A stretch of DNA of 64,000 nucleotides from Schizophyllum amplum (taxonomy: Eukaryota; Basidiomycota; Agaricomycetes; Agaricales; Schizophyllaceae), in contig VDMD01000077.1 of the NCBI GenBank assembly GCA_007026445.1, positions 1-64,000 of the forward strand. Reading direction: 5' to 3'. The stretch's first letter is position 1. Each line of letters opens with the position of its first letter. Of the stretch, positions 43,571-55,174 are shown one piece after another. A model generated the notes under the pieces. That model worked only from the letters and a program-made list of their open reading frames with translations. It made no database searches and had not been told where the DNA came from. The position numbers and the translations under genes were made by a program.

Positions 43571-45870
43571 TCAACAACGGTCGACAACGGCTGCGGGATC
43601 GATGTGACACGTACTAAACGCTCTGGGCGTTTCTCTTGCGCGACCCGTGAGGTAGTACACGGGCACTCCTGCTAATACGAAAGCTGGGACACACTGAACT
43701 TCTCTCAATCTTTAGCCCACACGAGATGAACATACCAAGCACCGCGCCCGCTTCCAGCGGCGCTGCGAACACCGGCATACACAACAAGAACAACGCTACC
43801 GCACAGAACACTAGCGGCGTAATTAAGAAGGTCTTGTACGGTCTGTGAATTCGAATGAGCATCGTCTTTCGAGCGCGAAACCGTATGAGCGAAAAACGAA
43901 CCGTTCGAGCATCGGCTCCTTCACTCGCAGGATCACTAGGCCGAGTACCGTCAAAAAATAGAATGCCCAGCTGGCCACGACGGAAAAGTTGACCATGCTA
44001 CGAAATCCACCCCCGACGATAATAAAAAGTCCAGTTAGTGCAGCCTGCAGAAGTGCAGCATTGACCGGCGTATGACTGGAGCAATCATTCGAGGTTAGTA
44101 CATATGTTCATGCTTGCGAGCACAGATACCCACCGAGTAGAATGCATACGTCCGAACAATGCAGGGAGGAATCCTTCACGACCAGCTGCGTATACCAGCC
44201 GTGATGATGTGAAGAAGGAGCCTTGTATTTTCGTCGTGAGTACGGCATGAGAGCAAATAGGGCTGGCGCTGCTTCGCACCGTTCAACGCGCCAAAGCAAC
44301 TTATCGCGACCATGGCAGCGAATATAGCACCACCAGCAGGGCCCATCACCGCACGGCCAAAATCCATCGCGACAGTGTTACTGCGGCCAACTGTCTCCTG
44401 CCAGGCGATGTCAGTATCGGAGGACAGAGATCCCGTCGGTGTGCATAATGGAAGGATTATAACATACCGCGTCGAGAACGACGAAGTACGAAACGTTCGC
44501 GAGTAGAAACAGAAGCTATGCAATCATTCAGCACGACGCAAGCAGGGATATCATCAACCACACACAATGACGACAGTCATGCTTGAGTGAATAGCGCGAG
44601 GTATATTGCGAGCTGGGTCACGGATTTCACCACCCACGTAGTTAGCTTGGTCCCATCTGGTACGGTTGTCAGGGTCGTCTCACACATAGGCCACAGACCT
44701 ACACACCCATCGAAAGCCCATAGTCCGGAGTAGAGAGCGAGCGAATATGCCGCGGGACTCGTGCTTGCGCCCTCAAATAACGGACGGCTAAAGGCTGACG
44801 ACGCGGCCCCTCGCGCGAGCTGCACGATCCCGATCACGGTAACCGCAATAAGAGCGGCGACCTTGACAGTGGTGAACACGACAGCAGCACGCGTGCCAAG
44901 CTGGCGCGTCGCGACTGAAAGTAGGGTCACCGCTACAACGGCAAGCAGCGCAGTAAGCTTGATTGCCCACTGGGGAATCGCGTCCGGGTCCGCCTGTGCG
45001 CGTGTCGCGTGGAAGAAGAGGCGGTTGAGGTACTCCGCGAAAATGAGCGCAATGACGGCGTTGCCACCTCCGAGGTTCGTCAATGTAGGAAAGGAAGGGG
45101 GTCTGTCCTCATACCAGGTTTGAGGGCGATTATGGCGGACCAGGCAAAGAGATAGGCCATGAGTGGTCCATACGCGTAGGAGAGGTACGCCTGCGCGCCG
45201 CCGTTCTGCGGGATCGCAGAGCCAAGTTCCGCAAAAGAGCTGGCACCTGTCCACGCTGAAGAGCCATAAATACGGCGAGATAGAAGAAATACGCGTGTGA
45301 CGCACCGAGGACGCCTGACGCAAGCCAGACGGCAAGACTGGCCCCGACCGAATTCGTGTTTGCAATCACGACGCCTGGTGATGAGCTGCAGCACACATGT
45401 CAAAATCAATGATTTTTCTGCTCTTGTGCACCTCACAAGATGCCCGAGCCGATCTAGGGGGGGGCGCGTCAGCGACGGCGGGAAGCGCCCTACGCCGCGT
45501 CGCGCACCTGGAGCCCAACGATGAGCGCGATACCTGCCGCGTCCAATCAGTTCCGCGGGCCGTGCTAGGAGGATTGTCGCGCACCATTTACAAGCCCTAT
45601 GTTCTTCTCGTGATGGTCCCCGCCGGGGAGAGTCTCCGGCGCGGAGACGCTCGCGGTCAACGGGAGTAGATTCTCCGCGAACTCGAAGCCGCTGAGCGAG
45701 TACGAACGCCCGCGCATGCCTCTTGCGGGGCCTTGGTCATATTCCAGTGCACGCAGCGACTCCTCGGACGACGCCGACGACCGCGGTGAACTCAGAGTCA
45801 TGAAGTGAAGGGGAGGAAAGCAAGACGCGACGCGGGCCGGGCGCGTGCGCCACTGATCCCACGTTGCCAT
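43571..45870 (-). CDS. MUP1/LAT-type amino-acid permease
   Basis: Spliced exons give MATWDQWRTRPARVASC, a Ser-rich cytosolic N-terminus, NIGLVNGIALIVGLQIGSG, IFSSPGVVIANTNSVGASLA and AWTGASSFAELGSAIPQNGG. Next are AQAYLSYAYGPLMAYLFAWS, GNAVIALIFAEYLNRLFF, LALYSGLWAFDGWDQANYVG, GEIRDPARNIPRAIHSSM, MVAISCFGALN, GSFFTSSRLVYAAGREGFLP and SVVASWAFYFLTVLGLVILR. The end is VPVYYLTGRARETP. The G-SGIFSSPG start of helix 1 and the WDQANYVGGEI motif place it in the L-type (LAT/MUP) branch of the APC superfamily, which includes yeast high-affinity methionine permeases. About 12 membrane segments and at least nine short introns. Substrate is inferred only by family. All joins I checked keep the frame, unlike the ferric reductase upstream. 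Confidence 0.88.
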
Positions 45871-46689
45871 TGTACTATGTAGTCGCGTTTGCCAGTTGAC
45901 AGTCTCCCCAGTTGATCAGTGATATCTTGCCTCTTGTCTCTTTTCGCCTCAATACTCAGTCGTCATCGCTAGCACCGTCCATAGGGACTTCTTGCTCAGC
46001 GTGAAGACGAAGAGCCGCACCCATCTCTGTCCCCTAGGCTCCCGGCGGATATACTGCTCGATATCCGATCGCTCTCGAAGCCGTTGGACATTCTCTCAGA
46101 GTCATTGCCATTAGTGCGCCTTGGACGTCATTGGTGCACATACCTGACGTTCGGATAACAGACTTGCACTCCTTACAGATACCCTGAGCCTCGCAGAACG
46201 TTTGGGCTGCGCGCGCTACGTCGCGTGGTACACGAAAACGATGCGTTCACTCCTTTATTCCCTTTGGAGGAAATGTTCGACTGCCGAACTGGCAAATGCT
46301 ACCACATCTTCTCAGATTTCTCCATCTCATCGAACGACGCGGTGCGCCCACCAATGGTCATGCATGCCGGGCGCTGGCCTCCCAATGCACCATCGCCGTC
46401 AATCGACACCGGCCCGCAAGGATCATAATGCGGCGACTTAGTCAAGCTGTTATCTGGATGATAGTGAAGGTACCAACGGGGCATACTCGCATACGACATC
46501 CCTCCTCTTCCGTCCTTGCGATTGGGGCACCAACCAACATCGCATACAAGAATCGCCTTCTCCGCCTATCCATACGCTTATTGCGCGCCCTCACTGTAAG
46601 CCAGCCGGTGTCTGTCAGTTTTACATTACACCATACTCACTACAAGTGGCGCGTTACCGCGTCGAGGATGCTTCGGCGAGCATGTGCTG
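45871..46689. other. Gene-free stretch
   Basis: Upstream of the permease. Overlapping open frames around 46200-46800 on both strands lack recognisable motifs. No gene can be supported. Confidence 0.45.
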
Positions 46690-47462
46690 CATGGGTTTCA
46701 TTTAAATTTCCAACGTCGTTGACGAACATCCAATTTAAATGGCCTTGCATTCAAGCTTTGACCCCGTCACGGCTAGCTGGCCCGGTTCTCAGGTTGTAAA
46801 AGTGCACAAGGGCTTCATACTCCATGCCAGTAGCACCCCCGAAGTGCTCTATCGGGCCAAACTGAAGGTGTGCTACGTACATTTTATGAATTGAATTGTT
46901 TAAACTTTTTAAATTCCGCGTTGAAGCGGTAATGAGGCAAGGGTAGCTCGGCCAGTAGAAGAACTGCTGACCTGTGATAGCCAGTACAATGTATCCCACA
47001 TAGAAGCCAGTCGGAAGTGATGAAGCGCAGGCCACACTTGGGCCACACTGCAGAATGAGGGATTGTGGCGTCTTGATGGCCTCAACCCGCTGCTTGTGTA
47101 CTCTTTTCCCAAGGAGAATTCACAAAAGGAAAAGTGGGATACATCATCAGTCGCACCAAGGCGCGAGGGGCGCGCGGCTGTGTCACCAGCGTCGTTGAGG
47201 ACAAGAACGCGATCTTGGGCGATCAATCGGAACGTCGGTCCCGGCGGTCCGATGCGGTCACGTGGGCTGTTCGCGTGCCGTGGCGGCCTTGTTTTAACTT
47301 TTCTCCACTCCCGGGCGTGTATATGTACACCAGTAAGCAATCAGAACAGGCTGTGTATACTTGCTATATGAGGTAAGCTTCGTTCAATGTATCTGACTAG
47401 AGTTCATGCCCATTTAAATCAGACGATCGTCAACGACGTTGAGAATTTAAATGAAACCCATG
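46690..47462. mobile_element. AT-rich inverted-repeat element
   Basis: The left end CATGGGTTTCATTTAAATT, followed by CAACGTCGTTGACGA and ATTTAAATGG (46690-46742), recurs in inverted form at 47405-47462 over about 55 bp with few mismatches. The ends are themselves partly palindromic, with ATTTAAAT at both sides of a CAACGTCGTTGACG core. The inside (about 660 bp) has no recognisable protein. No clean target-site duplication can be assigned; CATG directly at both ends is one option. Probably a non-autonomous DNA transposon. Confidence 0.65.
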
Positions 47463-49325
47463 AATTTCCTGCGGCGAGTATTGACGACCTCATCGGTCGT
47501 TCCCGACGTTCCCGTTCAGCAGGCCACCTATCCTCCACGAACTGACTCGCAATTCTGGACATTTTTATCCGGCTATCCGCTTTTGTGCGACGACAGCCTG
47601 CTTCCTGATATTGGTCATGTACGACTCCGAGACCGACTCAGGCAGACGTAATATTTAAACGACATTAAGCTGACATGCACCTGGCATCACGGGGGGGCGA
47701 GACGAGGCGCTGGTCCAGCTACTGGACCGTCGCGATCCTGTACGCATGCCACGCAACCCGCACTCATTTGACCTCCGTCTTTTATCTGGTCGTTCGTGCG
47801 AGCTGGCGGGCAAACGTTGGGCGAACGTCTGACCGCCGTGTACGACTAAGTATCTACCGACTCCGGAGGCTGCTGAAGGAGGATCGTCATAGAATTCGGG
47901 AGTGTTATATGAGAAGCCATGTTACACAGGACTGTATGTAAAAAGCATTGTAGATGGCCAGAGTGAGCTGAATATTAGTATGTCAAAAAGCCAAATGGCG
48001 ACAACTGGCGACAACTTTGCCCCCGCTTCGGAATGATATCCATTTTGGCTCACAAAAGATATCAGACTCCGATCATCATCAGAGCCTAAAGGAGGCAGTT
48101 GATATTTGATGCAATCAGCACCTACTACCCAGTTCGATTCGCAATTCCCTAGCTTGTCTAGGGCTCTCACGCTCTTTATTGTCCGGCGAAATCTTGTTTT
48201 TAGTAAACACATACAAACAGAACGTGGGAAGGTCGTCAGTTCGATTCACGACAGTGCACCTTTTTCGCATCATTTTCCACGTCCGTCCGCGCACGTCTTG
48301 GCCTCCGCCCTTCTTCTTTACACATCAGCGAGGGCATAATTACGCGTCTAGGTGGCCCCCTCGAATGTGCATGCCCTCTGTAGTACCGTGTCCAAGGGAC
48401 AACTGTATCACCCCCAACTTACCAGGAGCTTGTCCAGCGACATCCATACAAATCGTTTATAAGCCTCAGAAATTGCTGAAAGCTTCTTCATCTACGAAGA
48501 GAAAACAACACTTTAGTGGGGGCTGAGTGTGCTGCAGTAGGGGCCCAGGGAGCCGGTGGTGTCTGGTCACGTGAGTTGGATACTCAGGGACCCACTAGAT
48601 TTGACAGGTTTGGCGGAGCGCTCAGTAGAGGGGGCGGACGACGTCTCAGGTCAAGACGATGACTGTCAGAAGGGGAGTCTTGTATTGTCCCAATCGTCGG
48701 AAAACCGAGTCTGGCCATCGAAGCCAACGTGAACTTGTTTGATCATGGGCCATGGCTCCATGGCATCGAGCAGACGGCGCTAGTGAGTCGGTGGCCAGGC
48801 TGCAGGCAACTTGTCTTGAATGCGAGAAAATTATGAAGCTTACTGAAGTTACCGATGGATACAGTAGCTTCCTCGCACAAACCCGCAAGTGGGAGCGCCC
48901 CTGCGCCGCCGCCCCATCAGGGCTGCAGACGACGCTTCATGGCAACCTTAAACTGACATCAACGCACGACGACGAGTCGCCTCGGCGGAATACAAGTCGT
49001 CCGAGTCGTGAGTCAACGACAGTAGGCCTGGCAGTTCGGAATTGCTTCAACTGGACAAGCTAGGGCGCTGCTGGCGGAGCCAGCGCTTATCGAGTCCACT
49101 TTGTTTTGGCTTTTTAACTTCACCATTTTGGCTGTGTTACCTTTGATTCCAAGGACCAATCCAAAGCGCAATAATGGCCCGAGAAACATGAAATTTCTCC
49201 TTGTAAGTGTTCGGTGTTCGCCCCGGCTGGGTATTTCTTTTTGTCATCATTACTTTAGCAGCTCTTTCGAAATGTGCAGCCGCCGGGTCGACCGATGCTG
49301 CCTGCTGATATATCGTTCATGTCTT
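47463..49325. other. Gene-free stretch, about 1.9 kb
   Basis: No gene recognised. A minus-strand frame at 47922-48212 (96 codons) is the most protein-like but matches nothing I know. ATTTAAAC near 47652 resembles the AT-rich motif of the neighbouring element. The end contains the TRM1 3' flank. Confidence 0.45.
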
Positions 49326-51809
49326 CTACTGCTCGCCCTTTTCCTCCTTCCCACGCTTTCGCTTCCCGCCTGCCTTGGTCCCCGGACCCCACCCGGCGGT
49401 CGGATTCACCTGATAGCGCACGAGCTTCACCTTGGAAGACGCGCTTGCCAAGTCTGGATGCCGTTTGAAGTTGGCTTGAAAACTTGAAGAGGCATTTGAG
49501 CAAGAAGGACAAGGAAGAATCATCACACCGGCAACGCACCTCCCCTCTTTATCCAACAACTTCACCGTCGGGGACCCCATAGCGATCTTCTCTCGGTTGA
49601 CTGGGTGTGTGCTGATCCATGCACGAAAGATGTCGTGCAGATCACGCATAGAAGCGGTGGTCTTGAGTGAGCCCGCCGCCGCGTGCGAGCGGGAGACGGC
49701 GTGTCCGGCGTGTAGGATGGCGGAGCTTGCATAAGATAGGTCAATAGATGGGAGTGATTCAAAGAGCAAGCATCTTACGTTATATCATCTAAGGACGGCG
49801 TGATGCAGTGAAAGGTGCCCGCAATACGTGAGGGGGTGAAAAAGAACGGTATATCGAGCTCCTGGGGGGCGATGAGGTTGCAACCCACCATGCAGGCATA
49901 TCACTCTTTACCTCGCTCGTCACGGTCAACATGCCCTTCATTCGTGCCGCCGTCCCGTACTTGGGCTTGAAATCACCATCGCCGGCCTCTGCAGCTGAGT
50001 TGGTGGTCACGCCTGTCGCTTTTGCGGGCGCGTGCGCTGCTTCAGTGCCCTCCGCAGACGTGCTTCGCATCGCATCTGCGGCCTCCGGTGTTGCCTCCTC
50101 GCTCCCTTCTACATGCTTCAAGACCTCCTTCACGAAAAATTTGTCGTGCAAAGGGCCGCTCCACATCGGGCCTGCAAGCTGGAAGTATACAGATCAGCAC
50201 TGCGCACATGAAGACCGTAAGACCATTGCTAAGTTATAGAAGGAGAAAAATGGCAAAATCAATCAGGTTCGGATGAAACAGCGCAGACTCGAACATAAAC
50301 ACGTGAAGATGAACGCCTCACATGCAATTTGCTCTCGCATTCCGGGCAGCGTCCATCGACCGGTGGACCTTGTGCGACACGCGCGCTGACGTTGACGTTT
50401 CCCGATGGCTGGTGCGTTTTTTCTTCAACACGGCCCAACGTTTGGCCGTAATGCGCTTGGCAGAAGGAGCAGACGTAGTAGGTCGAGGTGTTGCTGAGAG
50501 AAATAGATAAATTTGGTGCGTTCAAGGCAAGAAAAGGTGAAAGACGGAATCAGAGACATTCCCTGGATATAGCGCTGGACACTCACCCTATCAGCCGCTT
50601 CACTCCAATGGCGGAGTAGCGCACGCGTACGAAGACGCGGACATAGAAGTCGATGGAGAGTGAAAGAAGCGGCTCGATAGCGCGACCATAGCGTGCCGCA
50701 GCGGTCGCGAGAGAGTGCAGGACGAGGCGGAGGGCCTACATATAATTGAAAGGCAAGGCACAAGAGACGTGAGCGCAAGGACCAGCAGACGGAGATGTGA
50801 GTCTTACCGCCTCATGACAGTAGTCGGCCTTCACGGACACTCCTCCGTAGTTCGAGTAGCTGTTGTAACTTAGGATACGTCTTTGCCCAAAAAGTTGGCT
50901 ATACGCACCACTTCTCCGGATAATTCACTGTTGCTAGTACAGCGAGATCCGTGCACGTTACGCACAATAGCCCACCATCGCGAATAGCCTGTACTGCACC
51001 GTCCACGAAGGGCGCGGCCGTCCCGTACGGGTCAAGATCGACAACGTCGACAGGAGATGACCGATGGTTGTAAAGAAGTGCGCTGGCGATGGCAAGAAAG
51101 AAGTAAGCGGTTGGACTAAACTATACGCGGATACATACGAACCATGCATCACCCTGGTTGACGTGTACACGCTCTTGCGCGAGGGGGCCGTTGATGCTGA
51201 CATTACGCCGGATTGCCTCAGCAGCAGCGGGGGAGAGGTCATTCGCAATCACGCGGCTGGGACAAGGGGGTTCAGCCAGAACCACAGAAGTGACCAGCCA
51301 TGTACGCACCTTGCGAGAGGGATCTCCTTTGCATACCGGATGGCGCGCAAGCCAGTGGCTGAAAGGGCCTCCAGTATAGTCGCCTTCAGCGGAGCGGGCT
51401 GTGATGTCTGAGTGGAGGAGTAGGGTAGTTGTAAGGGACACACTTGTGACGTTTCTCCCGTCTCCTTCCCTACTTCCCCATCCATCGTCCCCTTCGTAGA
51501 CGTCCCCTCTTTTGCCACCTTCGCCTTCTTCCTCGCCCGTCCCGCCTCGCGCTTGGCCTGTCTCTCCTGCTCGCGCATCTCGCTCCAGACGCGGATGCAT
51601 GCAACGCTCAGGTCGCGATTGAACTCTTGCACCGGATTGAGGAACGCTTCGTTCGCGGAGAGCAAGAGATGTGTAGTGTTCTCCGTATGCAGACGCAGTC
51701 CTTCGGGGACAGAGATAGAAGTAGTCGGGTCGATAGATGCAGTACTCGTTGTCGCGGAAGCGCTGGTAGACGCGATAGGCGCTGACGCGCTGGCGCTGTC
51801 CACGTCCAT
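49326..51809 (-). CDS. TRM1: tRNA (guanine26-N2)-dimethyltransferase
   Basis: Exons encode [20 protein letters not shown], then [33 protein letters not shown] and a Lys/Glu-rich insert. The SAM-binding part is [40 protein letters not shown] and [20 protein letters not shown], with [20 protein letters not shown] and [20 protein letters not shown]. Then come [20 protein letters not shown], a four-Cys site ([23 protein letters not shown]) and [20 protein letters not shown]. The C-terminal part is [33 protein letters not shown] and [19 protein letters not shown], with a basic tail ending at 49326. TRM1 makes m2,2G26 in cytosolic and mitochondrial tRNAs. The open frame extends upstream to a TTG at 51944, but the first in-frame ATG is 51809. 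A targeting exon further upstream cannot be excluded. About ten introns. Confidence 0.92.
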
Positions 51810-52341
51810 TGTTGCCAGAGTCCTCACAGTAGGTCCAAGACGAAATAAGCTGACCGGACTGCACAGTCGCGCGTGTGTCAAGAAGAAAGCTCTGCGAAAC
51901 AACAACAGCGTGAATGTTCGCCCTCGACGTCGGACGCAGAACAATGCATTCGATCGGCCCGATCACAAGATTAGATAGTGACATCCTCACAATCGCCCGG
52001 CAATTGCCGCCAAGCTCGATACTTTATAACTTATTACTATCCTAGACCGAAGCCCGATGTAGCAGGCAAACTCAACGCGTCTAAGACGTCGGAGAAGGCA
52101 CTAAGTACCGAGCTTCTGTGAGCAACGGTCATTTCTTCTCTGCATTTCGAAGGCTGCGAAATCTGAGCGCGATTACTGAGCCAGCGGCGGAGACACCCTA
52201 AGTATGTTTACACAGCCATTCAAGTCTTCAGCCGAGCGGCATGCAAGGCCGTGATGACGAAGCAGGCCCTGTATCTCATAGACAAAGAGTATAGAAAATA
52301 GATACCTATACCAAGAAGGATCTCCCTAGTATCTGAGCGAA
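51810..52341. other. Intergenic, no gene seen
   Basis: About 530 bp between the TRM1 start and the stop of the CMR1-like gene. It should hold the TRM1 promoter. No other signal recognised. Confidence 0.4.
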
Positions 52342-54776
52342 TCACGCATCTTCCGGAGCCCACAGCACGCAGCGCCCGCTCCCATTCCCGCTCACCGCAC
52401 GCTCGGCAATGCTTGGGTGCGAGCATGTCACCGCTTGCACAGCTGTAATCCTAGACGAATAGCATCAGTAACTGACGTTTGACAAGAGCCTCAGTTGCCA
52501 CTTACTTGCTCTTGTCCTGCAATCGCGCCAGCAGTTCGCCCTGCCCATCGTGTGAGCCTGGTGTAGATGATAGGGCAAGAGTTATAGGGGCCCACCTTCG
52601 CAGAGAACACGTCCAGCGAGTGCTGCATATTCCCCACCGTGAAGTGTGGGTATATATCTGGATTCTCCGTCCACCTTGCCCGTAGCGGCGTCAGCCATCG
52701 GCCCTGGCGCAAAATCAGATACGGCGTGTCATATTCCATCCTAGTTTGCGTACATACCGTCTGGCAGTTATGAGATATCACTCGCAATGGCCGCATGCTC
52801 GGGAACTGCGCGTTGCCCGAGAAAGCGGAGGACTTGAAGTCCCACACTGCGCGTGCCATACCGGTCAGTTAGACATCCATGATTCAATGAACAGCTATAC
52901 CCACCTCGCAGCTTATCGTCATAGCTCGTGCTCACCAGGCTCCGTCCTCGCGCGTCCCAGTACACAGAGCCCGCCGCCTTGTCGTGCTTCCACTCTCCGC
53001 GCATCGTTCCTCGGCCTGTCTTCGACTCCGCAAACTCGTTTACAGTTTCGTAGCCCCAAGCCGAGGCAATGTCTTCGCTGATGTCCAGATCCTCGTCCGC
53101 ATCTCCGAGCAAGCCGCTTTCCATCGTCAGCTGGCGGGTATCCCATATTCTGCAGTGCGAAGTCAACGAGAGCTCTCATTTTAAATCAAAACTCTGTACC
53201 TGACAGTGCGGTCATTGCTCGCTGCTGCTAGGAAATGTGGTCGCGACGGGTTCACGCTGATAGCACCGATCTTGTCCGACGACAGACCATAGTACCGAGC
53301 CTCATGGCGTGTCAGGCGAGGCACAAGTACCATTAGTAAAAGCGAGACCTACCTTGCCCCTCTCCTCTCGTAAGTCCAGATGCACCACGCCGCCCGCTGC
53401 ATCCGAGATCCATATCTCGTGCCCACCTGGAGGCAGATCGAGGCTAGACAACAACGCGCCGCCCTCCGCCGCGTAGATCTCCCGTGACACGCCCGACTCA
53501 AAAGATACTGAGCGAAGCGTACAGTCGTACGATGTCGTGTAAACCTGTCAACGGTTATCAATTGCCTGTCCTCACACTCTCATTGAGACATACCGTGTGT
53601 GGGTCGAGTGGATCAACCTTTACTGTCGAGATGGAGGACTTTGATGTGGCCGGCCAATGCACTTGCAGCCGCCAGTACCGTCCACCTTCCTCTGTCGTAG
53701 GATCTGTTGCAACGTCTCCGTCCTCATCGATTACATCATCCGCAGGGGCCCGCGCATCCCAGATACCGAGCTATTGCAAGTGTGAGCGAAGAGTTCCATA
53801 CGCGACGCAGCACTGAGCAATGCTCACCTGGCCGTGCTTATCTACCAGGGCATGTAATCATTAGCGCCGCTCGCCTCTGTCACGCTACATGCTACTCACC
53901 CCCGAAGAATATGAGGTCCTTGCTCCGCTCCGGGTGGTAGGCAATGCTGTATATCCGGTCCTGCGTCACCTTCGCGCGGGATGCTACCTGTAACCCCTGA
54001 AGCGCGTCGCGGAGCGTGGAGATCTCCGCATCCTCTTTATCTGTCTCTTTCGCGGAGTAGACGAAGGCCTCGGGGTCTGCGGCGTGCCGCCAGCTTGATT
54101 CGTCGGTTGACTGTGTCGCATCGCCCTTCAGTGCAGCCAGAAGCGCGGTTACGGAACCCTCCTCGACATCTTCTGCGACGGTATGCAGGTCCAAGTCTTG
54201 ATGACGCGGTCGCTTCGCAGCTCGTGCGCGCTCCTCAGCCTCTAGTCGAGCGGTTTCTTGCTCCGCGCGACGAGCTTCTGCCTCAGCCTGTATGTGTTCA
54301 TCAGGTACGAGCCGACGGCAAGATACATAGGATGGAAGGTGTGACTTGCAAATAGGGATGCTCCACATACCTCGCGCTTCCTCTTCTTCGAAGGGTTCTC
54401 ATTAGGATCGATGACAGTCCTTAGGCGCGTACTCTGACGGCGCGGCACGGGCGTCTCTTCCTCCCTGTGCTTTCTCTTGCGAGGCTGCACGGGCTTGGCT
54501 TTCGATTCCGACGATTCCTTGGTCTTTGCGTCAGGGGGCGGTTTAGCGGGGAATCCCAGGTCGGCGGCGGCGTCGTCGAGCTCAAGAGCGGCGAGGAGAG
54601 CGCGGTTGCGCGCGATGTTGGCCTCGCGCTCGAGTTCGCTGAATGGGCGAGACGGCAGCAAAAACAATAATTTTGACGGTGGGGTAGTGATATAGTGATG
54701 AACAAATGAGCGAGGCGGGTCAATAACGTATGGAATTGGTGAGCTGGAGCACGCACTATTGCGAGATTTTCGGCAT
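52342..54776 (-). CDS. CMR1: DNA damage-binding WD40 protein CMR1 (WDR76 family)
   Basis: The first exon MPKISQ (ATG 54774-54776) is spliced to YELEREANIARNRALLAALE, the typical CMR1/WDR76 start. A basic segment follows (RKRKHREEETPVPRRQSTRL, NPSKKRKRE). WD40 blades include RIYSIAYHPERSKDLIFFGG, DKHGQLGIWDARAPADD, STVKVDPLDPHTVYTTSYDC, AVSFESG-type turns, GHEIWISDAAGGVVHLDLRE, VNPSRPHFLAAASNDRTVRI, WDTRQL, SVYWDARGRSLVSTSYDDKL, NPDIYPHFTVGNMQHSLDVF and the end SGNGSGRCVLWAPEDA with its stop at 52342. CMR1 binds UV-damaged DNA and gathers with replication-stress foci and histones. About ten introns. Several blades are interrupted by acidic inserts. Confidence 0.9.
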
Positions 54777-55174
54777 GTCAGCGCGAAGGAACACACTTAT
54801 GGAATACTTTAAGTGGGATACAGATTGAGCTGACGCGAAGGCGTTCGGAGTCCAAACGATGATGGTCGAGAACAAGGAGGCGCGTCTCAGTCACTGACTA
54901 GCGTTGGCTGTAGCTCAACGGTCACGTGGTCTTGTGACAAGACGCGTCAAACGCGTCGACTCGGACGTCAAGTCGCTCACGCCTTCTCCTTTCATTTCCA
55001 GCCTTCCAGATACTCATTTCCTTTATAGACGAGATAGGAGCAAGAGATATAGACTACCCTACATAATAAAAATCGTAATACGATGCCTCACTACGCATCA
55101 AAGTTGGTCTCCCCGTAATGCAGCATTTTCCTTACTTGACAACCGCGATACTAGCACGCCGTCATCCTACAGTA
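54777..55174. other. Intergenic, no gene seen
   Basis: About 400 bp between the CMR1 start and the glutaminase 3' end. TGTAGCTCAACGG near 54908 resembles a pol III A box, but no B box follows. Confidence 0.4.

Noticed and set aside
51810..51944. Longer TRM1 N-terminus (FCVRRRGRTFTLLLF...) as a mitochondrial presequence
   Set aside because: The frame opens with TTG and has no ATG before 51809. A presequence exon further upstream is possible but not shown.
54905..54960. Possible tRNA near TGTAGCTCAACGG
   Set aside because: Only an A-box-like sequence is present. No B box GGTTCRA follows at the right distance and no cloverleaf forms.
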